From the NCBI RefSeq assembly GCF_001625215.2, contig NC_030386.2, positions 38,629,296 to 38,693,295 of the forward strand: DNA of 64,000 nucleotides, written 5' to 3'. The DNA comes from Daucus carota subsp. sativus. Lineage: Eukaryota; Streptophyta; Magnoliopsida; Apiales; Apiaceae. This document shows positions 10,506-20,444 of the stretch, piece after piece (within the stretch, counting starts at the first letter, position 1; the number at the start of each line of letters is the position of its first letter). The notes beneath the pieces were generated by a model, which did not search any database, was not told the origin of the DNA, and saw only the letters and a program-made list of their open reading frames with translations. The position numbers and the translations under genes were made by a program.

Positions 10506-13500
10506 ATGGCCAGTACAGTCTATCTGTTCTGTTTTTTGTTATATGTTACTCATCAGGTAGTAGCAGACTTTCATTCTCCGACGATCAAGTTCGTCCCTGG
10601 ATTCGAAGGACCCCTCCCTTTTCGTCTTCAAACAGGGTCAGCCACTGTGTGATTACGCGTTGCATGTTGCATGTTGATGAAATTATGTGATACTGGGAGC
10701 TTTTCTCATGATATTGATGATTTTCGTTTTTTCAGGTATGTCGGGGTAGATGAATCAGAGGATGTGCAGTTGTTCTATTATTTTGTCGAGTCTGAGAGAA
10801 ATCCTAAGGAGGATCCTGTTATTCTTTGGATGACCGGAGGCCCTGGCTGTTCTTCCTTCTCTGCTCTTGCTAGTGAAGTAGGTACAAAACTGATTTTTCC
10901 TGCCAAGACGCGTAATTAAAAATATACATATTTATTTAGTGTTTGATGCATGGACGGAACCAGGGGAGGCTAACCTGGTTGAGCAAGAAAAAATTGATTT
11001 TTTGTTTTCAGCCATCTTTTGTGCTTAAAAATCAACAGATTTTTTGTTTGAGCCCTAGCTAATTATGTAATTATGTAATACTAAGAACTTTTCTCATGAT
11101 AATGACGATGTTTGTATTTCAGGTATGTCGGGGTAGATGAATCAGAGGATGTGCAGTTGTTCTATTATTTTGTCGAGTCTGAGAGAAATCCTAAGGAGGA
11201 TCCTGTTATTCTTTGGATGACCGGAGGCCCTGGCTGTTCTTCCTTCTCTGCTCTTGCTAGTGAAGTAGGTACAAAACTGATTTTTCCTGCCAAGACGCGT
11301 AATTGAAAATATACATATTTATTTAGAGTTTGATGCAGGACAGAACCAGGGGAGGCTAACCTGGTTGAGCAAGAAAAAATTGATTTTTTGTTTTCAGCTT
11401 TTTTTGTACTTTACAAATCAAGATCCTCTGTTTGAGCCCTAGCTAATTGTTATAATGTGGCAAAGCTTACTTTATACCTACATTATGTTGCGTGAAATAA
11501 CCACTAGCCAGGAGCCTCCCAAATCCTCCTGTGTCGAAGCTTTTATGAAAGCTTTTATGATAATACAATGTGTAGTTAAATTCTGCTTAGGGCATAATAG
11601 CTGATGCTATGCCGCTGAGTTGCTGATCATATTCGTGCACAAGTTCAGGTCCAATATATTTTGAGCTGGTGATGTACGACGGGACTTTGCCTACCCTGGT
11701 CTTAAATCCAAACGCATGGACAAAGGTGGGGTTGCTTGTTCTCACTTATCATAGGACTGCTAAAATATGAGCAGCGCACATAAAGTTTCGCTTAAACAAT
11801 TTCTTCTGATGGCTTTCCTTCACAAGATTTAGTAGTTGAGATTTCACGAATCTCTACAAAATTAAACTATTTAGATTTCTTCTCTGGCCTTTTGATGATT
11901 GTGTTTGGTGTGATAGTCGAGTGCTTACTTGATATCTGCTAGACCACAGGTTCAAATTCGAAATTTGAAAGATAGTCTTGTGCACTAAACTTTAAAAAAG
12001 CCAAGCAAACTTCTAGATTTTAAGATTACATATACAACATTAACATAACTGATATGAGAACGGCATCTCACCTTTTTTGTAGATTGCTAGTATAATATTT
12101 TTGGACTTGCCAGTCGGTACTGGTTTCTCTTATGGCAGAACACCCTTTGCTTCTGGCTCGATTGACAGCCAAGCATGCGCTCAAGCTGTCCAGTTTCTAC
12201 GGAAGGTAAGGTATTTTCCATGGAAAGCTAGATTCTGCTCTTGTGTAAGTTGAAATGTGCATGTCATTTACCATGTATGATCTCTAATAGAAGAATTTCT
12301 CAGTGGTTTGTTAGTCATCCTGAATTCCTTTCAAATCCCTTCTATGTTGCTGGAGACTCTTACGCTGGAATATTTGTTGCAATTGTCACTCAAATGATCT
12401 CGAATGGTAAGCCTGCATCAGACTCTGGCAAAAAAAAACATTTGTAAAAGTTTAAGAATTTTTTATCACAAGTATCTGATCATTATGAATGTAGGAAACG
12501 AGGCAGGTTTTGAACCGTCCATTAATCTCAAGGTTTGTCAATTTTGTGACATATAATGATATTTACTCTGTGTCGAGATCTAGACTAGCAGAACTATCAG
12601 AATTTGTTATTATTCACAGTTGAAGCTGATCCCATTAATAGACTACATATTGAAAAAGTATTTCAGAAACTCAAGACAGTAAATTCCTCAAACATGGCAG
12701 GTTCCCATAGAATTAGAAGTTCTTTAATGTCTTAAAAACCAAACTGCAGAAAAATGGCCAAAAAATTGTAATTTGAGTGGGAACCATCCACAAAGTTCCT
12801 AACACTTGCTTCTGACGTGCGATTTCAGGGTTACTTAGCTGGCAATCCTATAACATATGCTGCTGAATCAAACTTTTCAATCCCCTTTTCTCATGGAATG
12901 GGACTTATATCAGATGAACTTTACGAGGTTGGCACAACTCCAGTTTTTAGCAATTATAAATGACAATAGCTTAATTATAACTTTGCCGATTACTAATATC
13001 AGTCACTGAGAAGGAGTTGTGGGTTCGATCATCTGAAATCAGACTCTGACAGTGCAGAATGTTCTCGTGGTTTAGAGGCTTTTGAGCAGGTTAGCTACTC
13101 ATACACATGTTCGGTGAATCTTGCCATCGTTGATGTTTATTATTATTTTTTTAAATATATATTCTTTGCAGTGTACCAATGGAATTAACAAGTACCACAT
13201 TTTGGAGAAAAATTGTCCCAGAGATGCACCTCAGCTGCGGAGATCATTGTCTAATGGAAAAAGAACTTTTACAGACAGATTTGAAGAGACATCACTTTCT
13301 GCAGTATCGGTATCTGATTGTAGTGTATGACCTCCTCCTTGGCTTGTATTTTCCTCTCACTCATTATCTAATTTAGTTTTTGCTCACTGTTTAGCACAAA
13401 AAGAAGACATCAGGATTTTGAGCAAACAATTGTTTTGCAGGTCGACGCGCGTTGGCTTTTTGGTCACTGGCTTAATGATGAACTAGTTCAAAATGCCCTG

Positions 13501-14236
13501 CATATCAGAAAGGTAAGATCCCCTGATATATTATTTAATACCAAAGAAAAATAGCATAAACAGAAACTTTCGTACAGGGGACCATAGGGACATGGGTGCG
13601 ATGCAACAGAGATAGCTTGGATTTTCAAATGATAATCACGGATGTTAGGGCATATCATGCTAATCTCAGCGCAAAGGGTTATAAATCTCTCATATACAGG
13701 TCGGTTCATTCGTTGTATATTACATTCTAACAAAGGCCATGAGCACACAGACAAACCTTTCTCGCAAATACACTTATTTTTTTTTACTGGTAATCCACAG
13801 TGGTGACCATGATTTTCTTGTGCCATTTCAATCTACTCAAGCTTGGATAAGAGATCTAAACTATTCTGTTATTGATGACTGGCGACCCTGGATTGTCGAA
13901 GGCCAATATGCTGGGTGGGTTTTGCGTTAAATGCTGCATCTATATATGATCAATGAGAACTTAGTAGATGTAAGTCAAGAAAGATTAATTTTGGTTCCGT
14001 GGCTTTGCAGTTACACGAGGGCTTACTCTAACAAAATGACATTTGCTACTGTGAAGGTAACAAATTTATCCGCTTTAGTCAACACATCAGCATTTCTTCG
14101 TTAATAATTTGTTTCATATAATTGATCCATGCATACTCTCTTTTTTCTTCAGGGGGGAGGTCATACAGCTCCAGAATACCGCCCTCCAGAATGTTATGCT
14201 ATGTTCGAAAGATGGATTTCAAATAAACCTCTATAA
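10506..14236 (+). CDS. Serine carboxypeptidase-like acyltransferase 1 (14 exons, 464 aa, duplicated exon 2)
   Basis: Exons: 10506-10636, 10736-10881 (or its copy 11123-11268), 11649-11725, 12083-12205, 12304-12406, 12495-12532, 12829-12927, 13003-13089, 13172-13324, 13441-13512, 13578-13699, 13801-13914, 14011-14056, 14153-14236. Using one copy of exon 2, the frame is open for 464 residues, the usual family size. A signal peptide covers about residues 1-20. Peptidase family S10 motifs are the oxyanion hole [10 protein letters not shown] (75-84), the nucleophile in GDSYAG (Ser178), the acid in GDHD (385-388, probably Asp388) and the base in GGGH (His441). N-glycosylation sites NFS and NYS are kept. 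Thr77 replaces the Asn of peptidases, so acyl transfer from a 1-O-glucose ester in the vacuole is inferred; the substrate is unknown. First gene of the five-gene array. Confidence 0.9.
10678..11451 (+). repeat. Tandem duplication (387-bp unit) containing exon 2 of SCPL gene 1
   Basis: Two head-to-tail units, about 10678-11064 and 11065-11451, offset by 387 bases. Each holds a complete exon 2 (10736-10881 and 11123-11268) with its own acceptor and GTACAAAA donor. The 146-base exons are identical, while the flanking intron sequence already carries substitutions and small indels, increasingly so away from the exon. Confidence 0.9.
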
Positions 14237-15050
14237 AACTCTCTGTTTACTGAGCAAACCGGAGTTCTACAGTTGATATGAAATGTAGTTTTATTTCCAA
14301 TAATATGCGAAAAGCAACAGCTGCAACTTCATTTTACTATAGCATCTTAAAAGTACAACTTCTGAATATAAGGCTAAGTTCAATTGACAAACACATACGG
14401 AATGAATAAGATGTTAACAGATCTTGCTTCTACTCGAGCGAGTGCACTTAGGCCTGGATCAGTACTTCTGAAATTATTCCTAAGAGCTCGTTACTGAATT
14501 GATCAATTCTGTTTTTCAAATAAAAATATCTAAAAACTAGTTTCTGGTTCCATTTATCGTTACGTGTTCAAACTATCCATTAATGGACAAAGACCGATGA
14601 GATGAAAAAGACATGGAAATCTGGATCCCAATACTTCCAACTACCATTCAACGTTTGCTCAGAACTGATGTAAACAAACTTCCATCTACCCTTTTGTACA
14701 TGAAGAATGCATCAAGATTTGGTTTGAACAATGATATTAATTGCAGGTCGCTGCATATCGAAAACGTGGATTAAAAGGAAGGTTGCTGCATACCATAAAG
14801 GTGAGTAAATATTTTCCGGCCAGTGGACCATATATATCTGAATTCTGAGCAAATATTTCAAAAATAATCAATTAATGAAAGTACGGTACAAAACAAGGCG
14901 TTAGTCGTTAGTTATCGATCACATTCTAATTAAATAGGCTGCGGTGGTGAAAAAATGACAAACCAGGGAACTGCACAAATGGATTCAGATAATAGTATAT
15001 ATTGAAGTAATAGCAGAAGCATTGAACAGGAAAATAAAAAACATTTAAAT
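14237..15050. other. Spacer between SCPL genes 1 and 2, with a possible exon-10 relic
   Basis: The segment from about 14640 to 15050 resembles 20010-20444 upstream of gene 3, so it was duplicated with the genes. At 14747-14800 a short open block with an acceptor TTGCAG before it and a GTGAGT donor after it ends in LLHTIK-like codons, reminiscent of exon 10 (ALHIRK). It could be a relic or chance. Confidence 0.4.
14926..15003 (+). promoter_or_regulatory. Proximal promoter of SCPL gene 2
   Basis: The phrase CTAATTAAATAGGC (14926-14939), 125 bases before the ATG, recurs upstream of genes 3 (20339-20352) and, less well, 4 (29563-29576). It is followed by an AACCAGG phrase and a TATA box TATATATT at 14996-15003. 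Confidence 0.5.
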
Positions 15051-18000
15051 ATGGCACGTATCAGCAGTACAGCATATCAGTTGTGTTATTTGCTTGTTGT
15101 TACTGGAATCCTACAATGTATGTTCTCCCAGGTGGTTGCTGAAGACACTCATTCACCTGTGATCAAATTCCTCCCTGGTTTCCGAGGACCTCTCCCTTTT
15201 CGGTTTCAAACAGGGTCAGCAACTAGCCTATTGTGTGCGTGTGTTTTCATCCATTGCATGCTGATGTATTTTACTGTGAACTAGTCTGAGAAAGATGATG
15301 TTTGCACTGCCAGGTATGTGGGAGTAGGTGAATCAGAGGATGTGCAGCTGTTCTATTATTTTGTCGAGTCACAACGAAATCCTAGAGAGGATCCTCTTCT
15401 TCTTTGGATGACAGGAGGCCCTGGCTGTTCTTCCTTCACTGCATTAGCTTATCAGATAGGTATCTAGATGATTTTCTTCATATCTCAAATTCTCTTCTTA
15501 AAAAACGTACTGACTCTTCGCTTCATATCTAGAGTAATCAATTATTTAATTTGGCAATGTTAATTTATTTTGTAGGTCCTTTGAATTTTGAGCAAGAAAA
15601 ATACGATGGGACTTTTCCTACTCTTATTTTAAATCCGTACTCCTGGACAAAGGTGTGATTCGCGCATTAGATTTCTACCCATGTTTGTAGTAATTTAAAC
15701 TCCAAAAATTTCTTTAACAATCAAGTTATTTGATAATAGTTCTTTTCTGGCTAATTGATCTTTTGAAGAAATGCTTAATGTGATGCTTAAGTTTATAAAA
15801 ACTATCCATGAGTTAAAACCTTATGAAAGCATTTAAGTACAGTGGTTCTAATTTCTAATTACATCCGGTTGACAGAAGGTTAATCAGCCTCTCTTTTTTA
15901 AGTTCACATTTAATGATACTGTGCTTAAATTAACGAATAATTTACAGACCCCTGAACTCTTATGCTGTATATGTGAACTTTTACTGATGAGAATGGCAAT
16001 GCACGTTGTTTTTCAGAGAGCGAGTATTATATTTTTGGACTTTCCAGTTGGTACTGGCTTTTCCTATGGCAGAACAGCCACTGCTTCTCGCTCTACTGAC
16101 ACCCAAGCATATGCTCAAGTTTTTGAATTTTTAAGAAAGGTAAGGAGTCTGTTCTTGAAAACCTTGATTCTCCATCAAATACTAATTTAATAGAATTGTT
16201 TTGCAGTGGTTAGTTGGTCACAGTGAATTCCTTCTAAATCCATTCTATGTCGCGGGAGACTCTTTTGCTGGAGTATATGTTGCAGTTATCTCTCAAATGA
16301 TCTCAGATGGTAAGCTTGAATTTACTCTCATAAAGAAAACAGAAGAATCGTATCACTGTTTTTTTATACAATTTTTATCTTGATGTAGGAAATGAAGCAG
16401 GCCTTGAACCGTCTATTAATTTTAAGGTTTGTCAGTTTTGTGATACATAATTCTGTTTCAAGACGTAATACGTGCTTCTGATATGAAATTTCAGGGTTAC
16501 CTAGCAGGAAATCCAGTTACATTTCGCGCTGAGACAAACTTTTCAATTCCCTTTTCGCATGGAATGGGACTTATATCAGATGAACTTTATGAGGTCTTCT
16601 ACTCATCACAGCTCCAGATTATTGGATGAATGTATAAAAAATGTCAATAACATAATAAAACTTTACTGATTGCTTTATTAGTCACTGAGGAGAAGTTGTG
16701 GGTTGGATGATCAGAAAGCTGATCCTGACAGTGCAGAATGTTCACGCAGTTTAGAGACTTTCAATCAGGTTAGCTTATAATGCTTAAGTTTGGTAATACA
16801 TTGCAACTAATGTTAACAATTTCATATGTGCTTATGATTTCAGCTCACCGATGGTCTTAATCAGCAACAAATATTGGAAAAAGCCTGTGGCGAAGATTCA
16901 GTGCATGAGCCGCGTAGATCATTGTCTGATTGGAAAAGGGCAATTATAGATGGATCTGGAAAAACATTACTTGCAGAGACTGAGTGTCATGTATGCTTCC
17001 TCCTTGACTTGTACATTCTCACTTATAATAAAAATTAATGTATCCGAGGGTGAGGGTTTCAAGCCACGGCTGTCACCCCAAATCCCAGAACTATTATAAA
17101 ATTAGTAAAATTACATAGTAATAAAACTTCGCCTCCTCAAAATTAATATATGAAAATGCAGGTCGAAGCACGTCTGCTTTCTGTTTACTGGATAAATGAT
17201 GAGAGTGTTCAGAAAGCATTGCATATTAGAAAGGTACACCACCAGAGAAATATTTAACTTGATTAATTAGGAAATTAGAGTAAAGAGCAACTTTCATCCA
17301 GGGTACTGTAGGAACATGGGCAAGATGCAACCAGGATACTCTGGCTTTTGAAATTTCGGTTCTGGATGTTAGAGCATATCATGCAAATCTAAGCACAAAG
17401 GGTTATAGATCTCTTATATTCAGGTTGGTTCATACACTATACATGATATTTAACAAAAATGTCGGTCTTAACTAATTCGGGGAACTCCTGAAAACCAACT
17501 GTTCTGATATACTGAATACTTATCAGAGTATATGTACAGGCCTGGACTGAAAGTCTATATAATTAGTGCTGATATTTTACAAAATTACACCAAAAAGCTC
17601 TTGAAAGAAGTTAAATGTAAATCTCTCCATTCAAAAGAACTGATCGCGCACACCTAATTGATGTGTTTAATTATCAACAGTGGTGACCATGATTTTGTTG
17701 TACCATTTCTATCAACTCAAGCTTGGATAAGAGCGCTAAACTACTCTATTATCGACGAATGGAGGCAATGGATTGTTGAAGATCAAGTTGCAGGGTGGGT
17801 ATTCTGCCACTGCCTGTTAATTCTATATATGAGTATTCAATACCAAGTAGACCTACAATCAAGAATATTTGATTACGGTTATCTATGTTTTTGCAGTTAC
17901 ACAAGGACTTACTCGAACAAAATGACATTTGCTACTGTCAAGGCAAGATATCTCTCTGCTGTAGTCCATTCAATCAATACATCATTTTTCTCTCATTTGA

Positions 18001-18130
18001 ATATATTCAGCATTAATTTTTTTTGGTAATCATGATTTTACTTCAGGGAGGAGGTCATGCAGCTTCAGAAAACAAACCTGCAGAATGTTTTGTCATGGCG
18101 GAAAGATGGTTATTCGACGAACCTCTATAA
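15051..18130 (+). CDS. Serine carboxypeptidase-like acyltransferase 2 (14 exons, 473 aa)
   Basis: Exons: 15051-15214, 15314-15459, 15576-15652, 16017-16139, 16207-16309, 16389-16426, 16495-16593, 16682-16768, 16844-16990, 17162-17233, 17302-17423, 17681-17794, 17897-17942, 18047-18130. All phases match gene 1 and the frame is open. A signal peptide covers about residues 1-31. Motifs are [16 protein letters not shown] (Ser189; Phe replaces the Tyr of the other four), GDHD (Asp397) and GGGH (His450). Exon 9 begins [12 protein letters not shown], as in gene 4 and unlike genes 1, 3 and 5. The last intron starts with GC (AAG|GCAAGA), a non-canonical donor. The start is the first Met, with a TATA box 48-55 bases upstream. 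Acyltransferase function is inferred from Thr in WMTGG. Confidence 0.9.
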
Positions 18131-18437
18131 AAAAATGCCGTCTTTTTGGGCACACAGGGTACTTATACAATATTTGCTCAGAGAAGTTTGTGATATGCTG
18201 AAAATTAACAGCTCAAGGTTCAGTTTTTGTACTGTTTCAGCAAGTACCCATTTAAAATTTCTAAATGGACCAATAAAAATCTACTGATTCAGTTATTGAA
18301 TTAAATTTATGATTTTGTCCAATTAGAATGAAATAGCTAGTTGGTGATTTGTCCCAAAAAATGTTGAGGTCTTCTTGACCAAACAATGTGTGAGATTTTG
18401 TACAATGTCAACAATGCCATTGTTAGAAAGAATGTTA
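18131..18437. other. 3' flank of SCPL gene 2
   Basis: No gene is seen. Beyond it the 2.3-kb spacer to gene 3 is filled by MITEs and snRNA-like sequence listed separately. Confidence 0.5.
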
Positions 18438-18654
18438 CTCGCTCCGTCCCATGAGGTTGTTGTTAATTTGCACGTATTTTAAGGCTTCGATAACGTATAG
18501 TTCTATAATATATTTTTTTCATTTATTTTTCTTTGAATAAAAATTTAAACATCAAACTTTTATTCAGAAAAAAAATATCGTGGAACTATAATTTAAAGAG
18601 GTCTTAAAAAACGTGTCAAAAAGTAACGTTAACAATCCAACGAGACGGAAGGAG
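18438..18654. mobile_element. Stowaway-like MITE, 217 bp
   Basis: The ends CTCGCTCCGTCCC and its imperfect inverse (GAGACGGAAGGAG) are flanked by TA dinucleotides at 18436-18437 and 18655-18656, the Stowaway target duplication. Internal inverted similarity includes the CGTATTTTAAG and CTTAAAAAACGTG arms. Confidence 0.75.
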
Positions 18655-18909
18655 TACGAAACAAGAGATGGATTACCTTGTGCCCTCTTGTTTTAAAACT
18701 GAGAACCCAAGAGAAACCGCTTGTATTACAGAACTTTTTGTTTTACACCCACCCTGCAACTTTTTGTTAGTCCGGAAGGAACTGTTACAGAATCAGGTGG
18801 TTTAATGTCTATAATGACCTGCTGCCGTATCATTTTCCTGCCTTGAACTTAGAAGCTAATCATGCTTCGACGTCAGGAGCAATTCCTTCCAGGCTGGGTG
18901 TGATCAATG

Positions 18910-19087
18910 ATTTCCGGATCAAGTGTAGTATCTGTTCTTATCCGTTTAACATCGGATATGTGGGCCATCGGTTCACACGATATTAAATTTATTTTTTATG
19001 GGGAAGTTCCGTCACAGCAGCTTGCTGCTGGGTTCTTTGAGTGTCGCCTGAGCGTTGCACTAAAGCTTTGGCCTGGCACACCCCACC
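18910..19087 (+). ncRNA. U2 snRNA-like sequence, probably a pseudogene
   Basis: From 18917 the sequence follows plant U2 snRNA: ATCAAGTGTAGTATCTGTTC with the branch-site-pairing GTAGTA, then the stem-loop II region (GATATGTGGGCCATCG and CACACGATATTAAATTTA), an Sm-site-like TTTATTTTTTATGGGG, and 3' stem-loops with CAGCAGCTTGCTGCTGGG and GCCTGAGCGTTGCAC ending near GGCCTGGCACACCCC. The normal 5' end of U2, preceding GATCAAG, is degenerate, and I see no upstream RTCCCACATCG element at the expected distance. It is therefore probably a retro-derived or decayed copy rather than an expressed gene. Confidence 0.75.
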
Positions 19088-19204
19088 AAATCTAGTTACT
19101 AATTTTTGGTCTGAAGCTGGTTCTAAAAAACAATACCCTGTATCTTGAAGACATTGTTTGTCTCTTTAAACCTCAAAATTTAAAACATTGCAAAGCTGTT
19201 TTAA

Positions 19205-19390
19205 ACAGAGGCAACGATTTATTGGAACGAAACGACCATAGCCATAGCATGGCCTTCATATTAAAAGCAAGCTACTGGGTTATTTGAGAGTTGCCTAAAG
19301 AGAAAGTCCAAGAAATGCCTTATATATGATGGATTAATCTTGCCTTAAGGACACCCCCACCAAATCAACTTCTCAAAAAAAAAAACTGGA
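19205..19390 (+). pseudogene. Degenerate U6-like block followed by U2 3'-end-like block
   Basis: TTGGAACGA near 19219 and TAGCATGGCC near 19246 match the U6 central region with nearly the normal spacing. They are followed at 19268-19300 by GCAAGCTACTGGGTTATTTGAG and at about 19357-19376 by a CACCCCCACCAAATC phrase, both resembling the 3' part of the U2-like sequence at 19019-19090. It may be a U6/U2 chimeric retrosequence or a decayed duplicate. Confidence 0.4.
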
Positions 19391-19493
19391 CACCTATATA
19401 GAAGTCCTCTGGACAGATGCAATTTCTTATGTTCTTATGCATTCAAATGGTAATTAATGGACTGCTGTGGGCGCCTTCGCAAGTTTAGTTGTA

Positions 19494-19726
19494 CTCCCTC
19501 CATCCCAAAATAGATGAGCTTGTTGACTTCGGGCACGCACTTTAAAGTTTATTGACCGCATAGCTACATTACGTGTTTTAAAATATTATTTTTGCAAATA
19601 AAAATTTAAATATGAAATTTTCGCTTACAAATAAAAAAAATTTAAAATTTTAATTTCGAAACTAGACGGTCAATGCAAGTTACGTACCCAAAGTCAACTA
19701 GCTCATCTAATTTGGGATGGAGGGAG
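19494..19726. mobile_element. Stowaway MITE, 233 bp
   Basis: Perfect CTCCCTCCATCCCAAA ends in inverted orientation, with TA at 19492-19493 and 19727-19728. It shares internal sequence (AGATGAGCT, GTTGACTT, GGGCAC) with the copy at 54009-54245. Confidence 0.9.
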
Positions 19727-19811
19727 TATTAGACTGGCATGTAATGTTTGAGAATCACCAACAGTTGTTCTGAACAGCCAGATGACGAGGTTCCCACATT
19801 GACAAAAATCA

Positions 19812-19872
19812 TACAGACATCCCAAAAAATTGAAATGATAAGATTAGCATGGCCCTTGAATTCCTGATGGTT
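19812..19872 (+). pseudogene. U6 snRNA-like fragment
   Basis: ACATCCC and AAAATTGAAATGATA, followed by AGATTAGCATGGCCC (15 bases), align in order with the middle of U6 snRNA, with a short gap where U6 has CAGAGA. The 5' stem-loop and the 3' end are missing. A TTCCCACATTG sequence just upstream resembles a plant snRNA upstream element but is too close to work as one. Called a truncated pseudogene. Confidence 0.6.
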
Positions 19873-20338
19873 ATAATTTAGAGATGAACCAGGAAAGCCT
19901 AATTCCTCCGTAAATTTAAAGCATTTGAAACAAACGATGCCTAAATGTAATTAGCATGATAATATATTTCTCTCTCAATAGAATGAGATGACGCAAAAGG
20001 CTTGTAAATTTTGATCTACCTATAACATACTTCCATCTACCATTCAAGGTTTGCTCAAAGATGATGAAGGCATGTTTCCATCTACACTTCAGGTCGCTGC
20101 GTAGATGTGAGTAATTAATATTACAGAATACCGGGGACCATATAAATCTAAGATCTGAGCAAATATACCAAAATTTGTTAAATGACCAAATAGCAGTTTC
20201 AGGTACTCCAAGTCTCTTGGGCAAGACTTTAATATATATCACGTTTATGGTCTACAAAACAACATACTATAAGAAAAACAGGTATTTCTGATCGCGAATA
20301 TGTTCAATTATCTCAGAGAGGTAGATATCTGTTACATC

Positions 20339-20397
20339 CTAATTAAATAGGCAGGGCTGGGGAGATGAAGAGGAACCAGGCTGCTGATGGTATATAT
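20339..20397 (+). promoter_or_regulatory. Proximal promoter of SCPL gene 3
   Basis: CTAATTAAATAGGC (20339-20352), an AACCAGG phrase and TATATAT (20391-20397) lie in the same order and spacing as upstream of gene 2. Confidence 0.5.
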
Positions 20398-20444
20398 GGA
20401 ATAACAGCTGCAGCATCCAACACAAAAATTAAAAATATTTCGAT

